Position numbers and translations under genes: made by a program
In this document: one piece after another, positions 7,768 to 15,273 of the stretch
How the letters are laid out: each line of letters begins with the position of its first letter
Numbering within the stretch: position 1 is the stretch's first letter
NCBI GenBank assembly: GCA_037157815.1
Contig: CP089984.1
Location: 2,834,997-2,898,996 of the forward strand
DNA length: 64,000 nucleotides
From: Sorangiineae bacterium MSr11954
Lineage (GTDB): Bacteria > Myxococcota_A > Polyangia > Polyangiales > Polyangiaceae
Reading direction: 5' to 3'
The notes under the pieces: model-generated
Database searches by the model: none
Told to the model about the DNA's origin: nothing
The model's input: the letters and a program-made list of their open reading frames with translations, nothing else

Positions 7768-9939
7768 TTACGCCGGGGCCGCGGAGCCTTCGAGCCGTCG
7801 CGCCTCGCGCGGCGCGTTCTCGTTCGGCACGATGCTGGCCACCAGCTCCGCGTGACGGAGCACGCGGGCCAGGGCGTCGCCGATCGACTCGGGGGCGTGG
7901 GCTGGAAGCGATGGCGGCTCCGGCAAATGGGGCGGGGGTGCCGTCGGCTGGGCGCGCACGAACGCATCGACGGCCGCCAGCACCGCATCGACGTAGTCGC
8001 GTACGGGCGCGATCCGACCCGCGAGGGCGGCCCGTGAAGCTTCGTCATCGAACAGGGTCGATGGCGCGCCCCCGAGCCGAAGATCGAGCGCCGTGAGCGC
8101 GCCGGAGAGGCGGCGCGCATAGGTCATGAGCTGCACGGCGTCCTCCGCCCGCTGCTGAAAGCTGCGCGGCTCCGCCAGCATGCGCTCCAGGGACGTCTCG
8201 GCCTCGCCCAGCGCGATGCCGATGCTCCGCCGCGCGGCGGTCGTTCGTGCCGCATCCTCGGGGTCCCGCGCGCCCGGCGCGTTCGACGCGTCCTGCCCGT
8301 TCGACGCGCGCCGCTCGAGGATGTCGAACATCGTGTGCGCGTAGTGTCCGAGCGAGGCCACCACGGCGGTCATCGCATCGGCCAGCCGCTTTTGTTCGCG
8401 GGACGGAAAGAACACGAGGGCCAAGACGATGGCGATCGAGCCGCCGATGAGGGCGTCGCCCACGCGCGCGGCCGCCGTCCACCAATCGGAGCGACCGCGG
8501 TCGGCGAAGAGCACGAACACCGGTGTCAAAAAGAACGTAAAGAGACGGTAGCTGCGGGGGCGGGTGACGACGGCGGCCGTCGACAGCGGGAACATGGCGA
8601 GCGCCAGCGCCCATGGCTCGTGCAGCACCATCATGAGCACCACCGCCGCCACGCTTCCCAGCACGGTCCCCACCACGCGCTCGATGGCCCGCCCGAGCAC
8701 CGCACCCGCGTACGGTTGGAGCACGGCGAGGGCGGTGATGCTCACCCACGGGACGTGCGTCGGCGAGACATTGCGCCCGATGACGAAGGCGACGCAGCAC
8801 GTGACCATCACGCGCGCCGCGTGCCGGAAGATGGGCGAGCGCGGTGAGAAGGCATCGCGAAGCTCCGCCAGCTCGCTTCGCAGGTCGGGGATGCGCGCGC
8901 GAAGATCGATGGGCGCCGTGCGCTCCTCGTTGCTCACCGAGACCTCGTCCGGCGCGCAGGCGACCACCACCGCCACCTTGCGGAGCTCGCGCAGCCGGGC
9001 CGCGAGCACGGCCACCGGGCCTGCGGCCGCGCGCTCCGGCTCCTCCGGCGGAGAGGACGGGCCCGCGGGCCGCATGAGCAGCCGATCGCGCACCTCACCG
9101 TACGAGCTCGCGAGCGCATCGAGCATGCGCGCCATCGCCGCGCGCTCCTCGGGATTGCGCGCGGTCTCCATCTCCTCGCCGAGCGCGATCAACGCAAAGA
9201 ACGCGAGCTCGGCGTTGCCGATCAGCATGCGCAGGTTGCTCCCGAGCTGGCTCTCGCCCGATCGCCGCGTGCGCAAGGCGACGGAGACCGTGCGCGCGTC
9301 CTCGATGGCCGCGCGAATGGCGCGCTGGTGCGTGCGACCGAGCGAGCCCCAGCGCGGGTCTGGCGCGCCGTGCGCGGCCGGCTCGGTGGTGCGGATGCAC
9401 GCGCCGAGCGCCGTCGCATAGGCCGCGAGCGCGGTGAACGCGTCGCCGACCGCGCGGCGCATGGGCCGATGGGTCCACACCGGCCACACCACCGAGGAGA
9501 GCAAGAGCGCCCACGACGCGCCCACGAAGAACAGGAGCGCGTCGCGCGCGGGATCGCCGCCGGTGCTGGAGATGGCGACGGCGGCGGCGATGAGGAGCAC
9601 CGTCCCTACGCTCGAACCCCAGCCGCCCACGGCGCGCAGCATCGACGTCGCAAACCCAAAGAGCGACAGGACGATGGTCGCCAGCCATGGCCAAGGCGCG
9701 ACCGCTTGGGCGATCGCCACCGTCGCGGCGCCCACCGAGGCAAAGACGAAGGTGCCCACCGCGCGCACGCGCCGCGCGCCCCCGGGGTCGGCCAGCGAGC
9801 CAAGCCAGCCGCCGAGCGCCATCCACACCAGCTCGGGCCGCCCCAGCGACTCCGCCAAGAAAAATGGGACAACGGTGGCGGCGGCAGCGCGGACGCCTCG
9901 GGCGATATCGGGGACGATGGCGTCGAGGGTGGCGCGCAC
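7768..9939 (-). CDS. FUSC-family membrane protein, aromatic acid exporter-like
   Basis: 723 residues in the FUSC/YccS/AaeB architecture: an N-terminal block of about six membrane segments ('VWMALGGWLGSLADPGGARR' is characteristic), a cytoplasmic middle region of roughly 200 residues, a second membrane block beginning near residue 375 ('VPWVSITALAVLQPYAGAVL' followed by 'AIERVVGTVLGSVAAVVLMM'), and a helical cytoplasmic tail. Family members form efflux pumps for aromatic carboxylic acids or act in envelope stress; substrate unknown here. The start is GTG at 9939; no in-frame ATG lies near the N-terminal membrane segments. No membrane-fusion partner (AaeA) is adjacent. Confidence 0.85.
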   Translation of the reverse strand: MRATLDAIVPDIARGVRAAAATVVPFFLAESLGRPELVWMALGGWLGSLADPGGARRVRAVGTFVFASVGAATVAIAQAVAPWPWLATIVLSLFGFATSMLRAVGGWGSSVGTVLLIAAAVAISSTGGDPARDALLFFVGASWALLLSSVVWPVWTHRPMRRAVGDAFTALAAYATALGACIRTTEPAAHGAPDPRWGSLGRTHQRAIRAAIEDARTVSVALRTRRSGESQLGSNLRMLIGNAELAFFALIALGEEMETARNPEERAAMARMLDALASSYGEVRDRLLMRPAGPSSPPEEPERAAAGPVAVLAARLRELRKVAVVVACAPDEVSVSNEERTAPIDLRARIPDLRSELAELRDAFSPRSPIFRHAARVMVTCCVAFVIGRNVSPTHVPWVSITALAVLQPYAGAVLGRAIERVVGTVLGSVAAVVLMMVLHEPWALALAMFPLSTAAVVTRPRSYRLFTFFLTPVFVLFADRGRSDWWTAAARVGDALIGGSIAIVLALVFFPSREQKRLADAMTAVVASLGHYAHTMFDILERRASNGQDASNAPGARDPEDAARTTAARRSIGIALGEAETSLERMLAEPRSFQQRAEDAVQLMTYARRLSGALTALDLRLGGAPSTLFDDEASRAALAGRIAPVRDYVDAVLAAVDAFVRAQPTAPPPHLPEPPSLPAHAPESIGDALARVLRHAELVASIVPNENAPREARRLEGSAAPA

Positions 9940-9961
9940 CCCTGCATTATGAAGGAATTGG

Positions 9962-10063
9962 CGGCGCGCTCGCTACCCCATGGCGCGCCTACCACCCCGC
10001 CGTGCGCTCGCTACCCGCCGTGCGCCCGCCATCCCGCCGTGCGCTCGCGACCCCGCGGCGCGC
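9962..10063. repeat. Degenerate 18-base tandem repeat
   Basis: About five imperfect copies of a unit like CCGCCGTGCGCTCGCTACC fill the gap between the FUSC gene and the downstream dehydrogenase gene, ending at the dehydrogenase stop codon. Confidence 0.6.
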
Positions 10064-10064
10064 C

Positions 10065-10985
10065 TTAGCGGCGCGCTTCCCAATCGATGCCGGAGATGCG
10101 AGCGAGCGCGAGCTGCAGGGCGTGCGTGCCCTTCTTTCCCCAGCCGTTGGCCTGCACCGACAGGTAGAGTTGCTCGGCCAGCGCCAGCCCGGGCAGACTC
10201 AAGCCAAGGCGCCGCGCTTCGTCGAGCGCGATCCCCATGTCCTTGATGAAGTGCTCGACATAGAAGCCGGGCTCGAAATTGCCCGCCAGGATGCGCGGCC
10301 CATAATTGGCGAGCGACCAGCTCCCGGCCGCCCCCGGCCCCACCGACGAGAGCACCCGCTCCGCGTCGAGCCCCGCGCGGTGCGCGTACAAGAGCGCTTC
10401 GCACACGCCGATCATGCCGGTGGCGATCAAAATTTGATTCACCATTTTCGTGTGCTGCCCCGCGCCCGCGTCCCCCTGGCGCACGAAGGTCTTGCCCATG
10501 GTGGACCACAATGGCTCGAGCGCCTCGACGATGGCCGCGTCGCCGCCGATCATGATCGAGAGCCGCGCCTCGCGCGCGCCAATGTCGCCGCCGGAGACGG
10601 GCGCGTCGATCGCGTGCACCCCGCGCGCAAGGCACGCCGCGTCGATCTCACGCGCCAAGCTGGGCTCGCTCGTGCTCATGTCCACCAAGATTTGTCCCGG
10701 ACGCGCCGATGCGACCAGTCCTTCGTTACCCAGGAACACGGCGCGTACCTCCTTTGGAAAGCCGAGCATGGTGAACACCACGTCGGCCTCCGCCACCACC
10801 GCGCTCGGGCTCTCGGCCCAGCGCGCGCCGCGCTCCAGCAGGGGCTCGGCCTTGCTGCGCGAGCGGCTGGACACGGTGAGCGCGTAGCCCCGCGCGAGCA
10901 GGTGCCCCGCCATCGATGCTCCCATGACGCCGGTCCCGATCCATCCGATGCGGGTTTTTCCGGGTGCGATCTCCAGATTGCTCAT
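10065..10985 (-). CDS. NAD(P)-dependent 3-hydroxyisobutyrate dehydrogenase-family oxidoreductase
   Basis: 306 residues. N-terminal Rossmann motif '[18 protein letters not shown]' (residues 13-30), beta-hydroxyacid dehydrogenase substrate motif '[11 protein letters not shown]' (near 128-137) and the catalytic Lys180 in 'GQHTKMVNQ'. The family reduces or oxidises short beta-hydroxy acids (3-hydroxyisobutyrate, tartronate semialdehyde, succinic semialdehyde) and also includes imine reductase-like members; the exact substrate is not decidable. ATG 10985 follows AAGGAG. It stands alone, divergent from the cytochrome gene. Confidence 0.88.
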   Translation of the reverse strand: MSNLEIAPGKTRIGWIGTGVMGASMAGHLLARGYALTVSSRSRSKAEPLLERGARWAESPSAVVAEADVVFTMLGFPKEVRAVFLGNEGLVASARPGQILVDMSTSEPSLAREIDAACLARGVHAIDAPVSGGDIGAREARLSIMIGGDAAIVEALEPLWSTMGKTFVRQGDAGAGQHTKMVNQILIATGMIGVCEALLYAHRAGLDAERVLSSVGPGAAGSWSLANYGPRILAGNFEPGFYVEHFIKDMGIALDEARRLGLSLPGLALAEQLYLSVQANGWGKKGTHALQLALARISGIDWEARR

Positions 10986-11167
10986 GGCTTCTCCTTGGTG
11001 TCGTTCATTTTCCAGTCTGCCGCCAGGTTTACCCCGTCAGGGCATTTTCGTGCATGTGAATTTGTCATCTTCGAAGTTTGGATGGTCGCGCGTCATGTGA
11101 CGATGTTTCGAAAATTGAAATGCAATGTTACGAGCGCAATGCCACTATGATGTCCAATGTCATGAAC

Positions 11168-12934
11168 ATGCGCGCGAACATTGGATTGTCGGCCATGCTG
11201 TTGCTCGCGGGATCGTCCGCCTGCGAGGTGATGACGTCGGGTCCCTCGACCGAGACCGCTCGAGCGCCCGAAGGTTCGGGCGATCGCGCCGTGCGCGCGG
11301 GCACGTTCGTCACCACGCTCGATACGCCGGTGGGGTTCGCGTTCGAGATCGACAACGGCAAGGGGGTGCCTCTCTCGGTCCGGCGCGGGCAGACCTTTTA
11401 CGTCAGCCAGATCGACCTCCGAGCCTCGGTCGAGGCGCGGGCCGACGAGGGCATCCGGGGGCTCGGCCGGGAAGGCGACTTCGCGTCCCTCGACTGGAGC
11501 GGCAGGCCCGGCGAGGGGCCCGACGACGAGTCGTTCATCCCCGCCAAGGGCCCGGGCGACACCTTCGTGCGGAGGCGCTTTTACCAGGGCGCGCGGTGGA
11601 TGCGCGCGCCGAGCATCTTCTCGGTGGAGCAGCTCGACGCCCACGGCCGGAGGACCGCCGAGCCCATTTTTTTGACCATCGACGCCGCCGATTGCGCGAG
11701 CGGCGCGGGCGCCTTCTTCACGCGGCGCTTTCGCGCCATCCAATGGACGCACGATTGTGCCTCCGCGTCCGACTGTGCGCGCGCCCAGCGCTTCTCGGAG
11801 GAGGCGCTGGTGGAGCTCCGCAACGCGAACCGGCCGGCGCCCACCTCGAAGATGCAGCCCAATACCGTCGCGCTCCGGATCCATTGGTCGCAGAAGCGCG
11901 AAGACTACACGATCCCCGTCACGCAGATCGACGCGCCGCGGTGGGACTACGGCTTCGACATGGACATTCAGGCGCTCACGCCCCCGGGGCCTTCGGGGTT
12001 CTACGCGCCGGGCCAGCGCGTGACCTTCGAGTTCACGTTGAAGGATGGGGCGGGCAATCCGCTGCACGCGCCGGGGGAGATGCCGAGCTTTCGCGACTTC
12101 ATGCAAGGAAAGGTCGAATCGGGTATTCAGTATTGGCGGGGGTTCCAGGAACCGAGTGCCTTGTTTTATCGGCGCAAACATCGGGAGAGCCACCTCAACT
12201 TCGGTTTGATGGGCCCCATCCACCGGAGCAAACCCATCTACACCACCTTGGACATCGCCAGCCGCATGGATCCGGCCACCGGCATGCTCACCACCGCCTT
12301 GCCGAGCACCGATGGAATGTTCGGCCAAGCCACCGCCGTCCCCAGCTTCGCATCGCTCTTCGGCGGACAGCCCGCCTGGTCCAAACCCTCGACCGACACC
12401 TGGACCTTCGATCTTCCCCCCGACGCGGAGCCGGGTACGTATTACGTCGTGCTCAAGGCTCGCCGAAAATATTTGGGCGAGGAAGTGCCAATGAGCAAAG
12501 TCATGGAGATCCAAGTCGGTAAAACCGAGAGGACCCCGCCGCGCCTCGGCACCGGCGGCTGCGGGAGCTGCCACCGCAACGGCGGCGATTTCAAGCGCGC
12601 GCTGCACGGCCTCGGCGTCGAAGCGCGCGCGGCGTGCACCGTGTGCCACGCGCCGATGACCGAAGAGATGGACGCGCCGATCGCCTCGCGCGTGCATTTC
12701 ATTCATTCGCGCGCGGACAATTACCGCGCGAGCCGCGCGCGCTGCGAGGTCTGCCATCTCACGCGCGAGAGCATCCAGCGGACGAGCAAAGGCGCGTGTC
12801 TCTCCTGCCATCGGACGTACCCGGCCGATCACGTGAGCAAGTGGGGACCGATCACCGATTCGTACACGGGCGGCGGTCCCGACGCGTTCGTTTCGTGCGC
12901 GAGCGGCTGCCATACGCGGCACGACTTTTACTAG
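11168..12934 (+). CDS. Multiheme cytochrome c lipoprotein
   Basis: About 588 residues. The N-terminus (MRANIGLSAMLLLAGSSAC) is a lipoprotein signal. A long beta-rich region of about 440 residues follows, then a C-terminal heme domain with four canonical CXXCH sites (CGSCH, CTVCH, CEVCH, CLSCH, near residues 465, 489, 528 and 544) and a fifth unusual CX3CH ('CASGCH', near 577); several distal His residues are available. The layout resembles OmcA/MtrC-type outer-membrane or surface cytochromes, but with half the hemes. Start is uncertain: in-frame ATGs at 11147, 11150, 11162 and 11168, none with a clear ribosome site; 11168 best fits the signal peptide. Role in extracellular electron transfer is inferred. 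Confidence 0.85.
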   Translation: MRANIGLSAMLLLAGSSACEVMTSGPSTETARAPEGSGDRAVRAGTFVTTLDTPVGFAFEIDNGKGVPLSVRRGQTFYVSQIDLRASVEARADEGIRGLGREGDFASLDWSGRPGEGPDDESFIPAKGPGDTFVRRRFYQGARWMRAPSIFSVEQLDAHGRRTAEPIFLTIDAADCASGAGAFFTRRFRAIQWTHDCASASDCARAQRFSEEALVELRNANRPAPTSKMQPNTVALRIHWSQKREDYTIPVTQIDAPRWDYGFDMDIQALTPPGPSGFYAPGQRVTFEFTLKDGAGNPLHAPGEMPSFRDFMQGKVESGIQYWRGFQEPSALFYRRKHRESHLNFGLMGPIHRSKPIYTTLDIASRMDPATGMLTTALPSTDGMFGQATAVPSFASLFGGQPAWSKPSTDTWTFDLPPDAEPGTYYVVLKARRKYLGEEVPMSKVMEIQVGKTERTPPRLGTGGCGSCHRNGGDFKRALHGLGVEARAACTVCHAPMTEEMDAPIASRVHFIHSRADNYRASRARCEVCHLTRESIQRTSKGACLSCHRTYPADHVSKWGPITDSYTGGGPDAFVSCASGCHTRHDFY

Positions 12935-12977
12935 TAGTAACTTGACGGCCGGCGCGCGGGCCCTACCCAGATATGCC

Positions 12978-14618
12978 ATGACGCGTGCTGCTTGGCTGCC
13001 TTGCACATTTTCGGTGGTGCTCCTCGTCGCGTGCGGCTCCAGCGCACCGCCCGCTGCGGAGTCTCGCGGCGCGCTCGCGCAGGATCGCGAAGGCCCGTTC
13101 GACCCTGTCGAGGCGTCGATTCCCGAATTGCGAGATGCGCTGAATGCGGGTCGTACGACGTCGCGTGCATTGGTTGATTCGTATCTTGCTCGAATTGCTG
13201 CTTACGATCAAAGCGGCCCCGTCTTGAACGCCATCTCCGCCATCGCCGCCGACGCGCGGGAGCAGGCGGATCGGCTGGACGAAGAGCGGCGCACCCGCGG
13301 TCCGCGGGGGCCGCTGCACGGTATTCCGGTGGTGGTCAAAGACAATTTCGAGACCGCGGATATGCAGACCGCGGCGGGATCGATTTTGCTCAGAGGCTGG
13401 ACCTCGGGCGAGGACGCCACCATGGTGAAGAAGCTCAGGGCGGCCGGCGCCATCGTGCTCGCGAAGACCAATATGCACGAGTGGGCGTGGGGGTGGGAGA
13501 CGCGCGGAACGCTCTTCGGGCAGACGCACAATCCGTACGCGCTCGATCGCGTTCCGGGCGGTTCCAGCGGTGGTACGGGCGCCGCCGTGGCCGCGAGCTT
13601 CGCCAGCTTCGGCCTCGGGACGGACACCTGCGGCTCGATCCGCGTTCCTTCGGCGAACAACAATTTGGTGGGGTTGCGACCGACCTACGGGCTCACCAGC
13701 CGCAAGGGCATCATCCCCATGTCGCACACGCAAGACGCGGGCGGACCTCTGGCGCGGTCGGTCACCGATATCGCGTTTGCGATGGACGTCCTCACCGGTT
13801 ACGACCCCGCCGATCCGGTGACGAAAGATGGCGCCGGCCGCGCGCCCGCCACCTACACGACGTTCTTGCAGCGCCAGGGGCTGCGCGGCGCCCGCGTCGG
13901 GATCCTCGGCAATTTGCTCAGCCGAGGGCCTGCGGATGAGGAGATCGCGGGCATCATCCGCAAAGCCGCCGAGACCATGCGCGCCGAAGGTGCTACCGTC
14001 GTCGAGGTGACCATGCCCGCGCTGCCCGATTTCGTCGACGTCGAAGATGGGGCCCCCGCGGATCTGAGCATATCGGAGTTCAAATTCGACCTGAACGACT
14101 ACCTCCGCGATCACCCCACCGCAAAGGTGCGCACGCTCGCCGACGTCCTCGCGTCGGGAAAGCTGGATTCGAGCATCGAACCTTATTTGCGAATGTCGGA
14201 GGCCCAGAAGCAACGCAACTCACCCGATTATCTCCGCCGGGTCGCACAACGCAAGATATCGGGTGCAGCCACCGCGGGCGCCCTCGCCGCGCAGCGCCTC
14301 GACGCGCTCCTTTATCCAACCTTGCGCCAGAAGGCGACGAAGCTCGGCGAGGCGCAGCATGGAGTCAATTGCCAACTGAGCGCGCACACGGGCTTCCCGG
14401 CCATCAGCGTCCCCGCGGGCTTCACCGCCGATGGCGTGCCCGTGGGGCTCGAGCTCATCGGACCCGCCTGGAGCGAGGGCTCCCTCATCCGGCTGGCTTA
14501 CTCCTTCGAGCAGGCCACGCGCTACCGCCGCCCGCCTGCGAGCACGCCATCGCTACCGCGCCCGAGCGCGCCCGATCCCCGTCATGCCGCTGACGAATCG
14601 CGTCGATCCGTTCGGTGA
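12978..14618 (+). CDS. Lipoprotein amidase (amidase signature family)
   Basis: 546 residues. Signal ends in LLVAC (Cys19). Amidase-signature catalytic residues are intact: Lys121 in 'VVVKDN', cis-Ser197 in 'GGSSGG' and nucleophile Ser220 in 'GTDTCGSIR' (the usual DTGGS reads DTCGS). The family hydrolyses amides, including GatA-like and peptide amidases; an exported form probably acts on extracellular amides or peptides. ATG 12978 was chosen because it starts the signal peptide; the frame is open to 12942. It begins 43 bases after the cytochrome gene and its last 35 bases overlap the next gene, suggesting co-transcription. Confidence 0.88.
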   Translation: MTRAAWLPCTFSVVLLVACGSSAPPAAESRGALAQDREGPFDPVEASIPELRDALNAGRTTSRALVDSYLARIAAYDQSGPVLNAISAIAADAREQADRLDEERRTRGPRGPLHGIPVVVKDNFETADMQTAAGSILLRGWTSGEDATMVKKLRAAGAIVLAKTNMHEWAWGWETRGTLFGQTHNPYALDRVPGGSSGGTGAAVAASFASFGLGTDTCGSIRVPSANNNLVGLRPTYGLTSRKGIIPMSHTQDAGGPLARSVTDIAFAMDVLTGYDPADPVTKDGAGRAPATYTTFLQRQGLRGARVGILGNLLSRGPADEEIAGIIRKAAETMRAEGATVVEVTMPALPDFVDVEDGAPADLSISEFKFDLNDYLRDHPTAKVRTLADVLASGKLDSSIEPYLRMSEAQKQRNSPDYLRRVAQRKISGAATAGALAAQRLDALLYPTLRQKATKLGEAQHGVNCQLSAHTGFPAISVPAGFTADGVPVGLELIGPAWSEGSLIRLAYSFEQATRYRRPPASTPSLPRPSAPDPRHAADESRRSVR

Positions 14619-15201
14619 AATCTTCGCCGATCCGGCGCGGGGTCTTTGGATGGGCAACCGCGGCTGGCTGCACGATCCCTCGCGCACGCTTTTGCGCACG
14701 TGGCAGCTGCGCCGGTGGATCATCTGCCAGCTCGAGTTTCGAGGCCGCCACCGCGAGGTGATGAGCCCGCGCCGGACCTGGACCGAGCTATTCTTCTTGG
14801 ACGAGGCCACCGCGTTCGCCGCCGGCCATCGGCCCTGCGGCGAGTGCCGCCACTCCGCCTACCGTCAGTTCCGCGCGCTCTGGCGCTTGCAAGATCCGGA
14901 AGATCCGGCGGGCGCCGATGAAATCGATCACCACCTCCACGCGGAGCGTCTCATCGGCCGCGACACCAAGCGCACCTCGCGCGGCGAGCTCGGAACCTTG
15001 CCCGATGGAACCTTCATCGCCGACGGCCGGCGCGCGTGGCTGGTGCTCGACCGGTATCTTTGGGCGTGGTCGCCCGCCGGTTACGTGGAGCGCTGCGCCC
15101 GGCCCCTGCACGCGGAGGTCGATGTGCTCACGCCGCCCAGCGTGGTCGGCATCTTCCGCGCGGGCTACCGTCCGCACATCCACCCCTCCGCCGCACCGTA
15201 A
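14584..15201 (+). CDS. Conserved protein with CGEC motif, function unknown
   Basis: 205 residues starting at an ATG inside the 3' end of the amidase gene (35-base overlap in another frame). The chain has a 'GNRGWLHDPSRTLLRTWQLR' segment, a Trp/Arg-rich strand region, 'WTELFFLDEATAFAAGHRPC' and a 'CGECRHSAYRQFRALW' motif whose Cys pair plus nearby His could hold zinc or mimic a methyl-acceptor Cys. I recall similar uncharacterised proteins from actinobacteria and myxobacteria but no function. Possibly a DNA-repair or metal-binding protein; unproven. Confidence 0.7.
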   Translation: MPLTNRVDPFGEIFADPARGLWMGNRGWLHDPSRTLLRTWQLRRWIICQLEFRGRHREVMSPRRTWTELFFLDEATAFAAGHRPCGECRHSAYRQFRALWRLQDPEDPAGADEIDHHLHAERLIGRDTKRTSRGELGTLPDGTFIADGRRAWLVLDRYLWAWSPAGYVERCARPLHAEVDVLTPPSVVGIFRAGYRPHIHPSAAP

Positions 15202-15235
15202 ACGATTCGCGTGCGGCGGCCCGCGTGGGGAGCTC

Positions 15236-15266
15236 GCCCGCGCATCGGGTCGCGCGCGGCGCGGGC
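15236..15266. terminator. GC hairpin between convergent genes
   Basis: GCCCGCGC (15236-15243) pairs with GCGCGGGC (15259-15266) around a 15-base loop, in the 72-base gap between convergent genes. No T-run; in such GC-rich DNA this may be chance. Confidence 0.35.
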
Positions 15267-15273
15267 CATGGGA

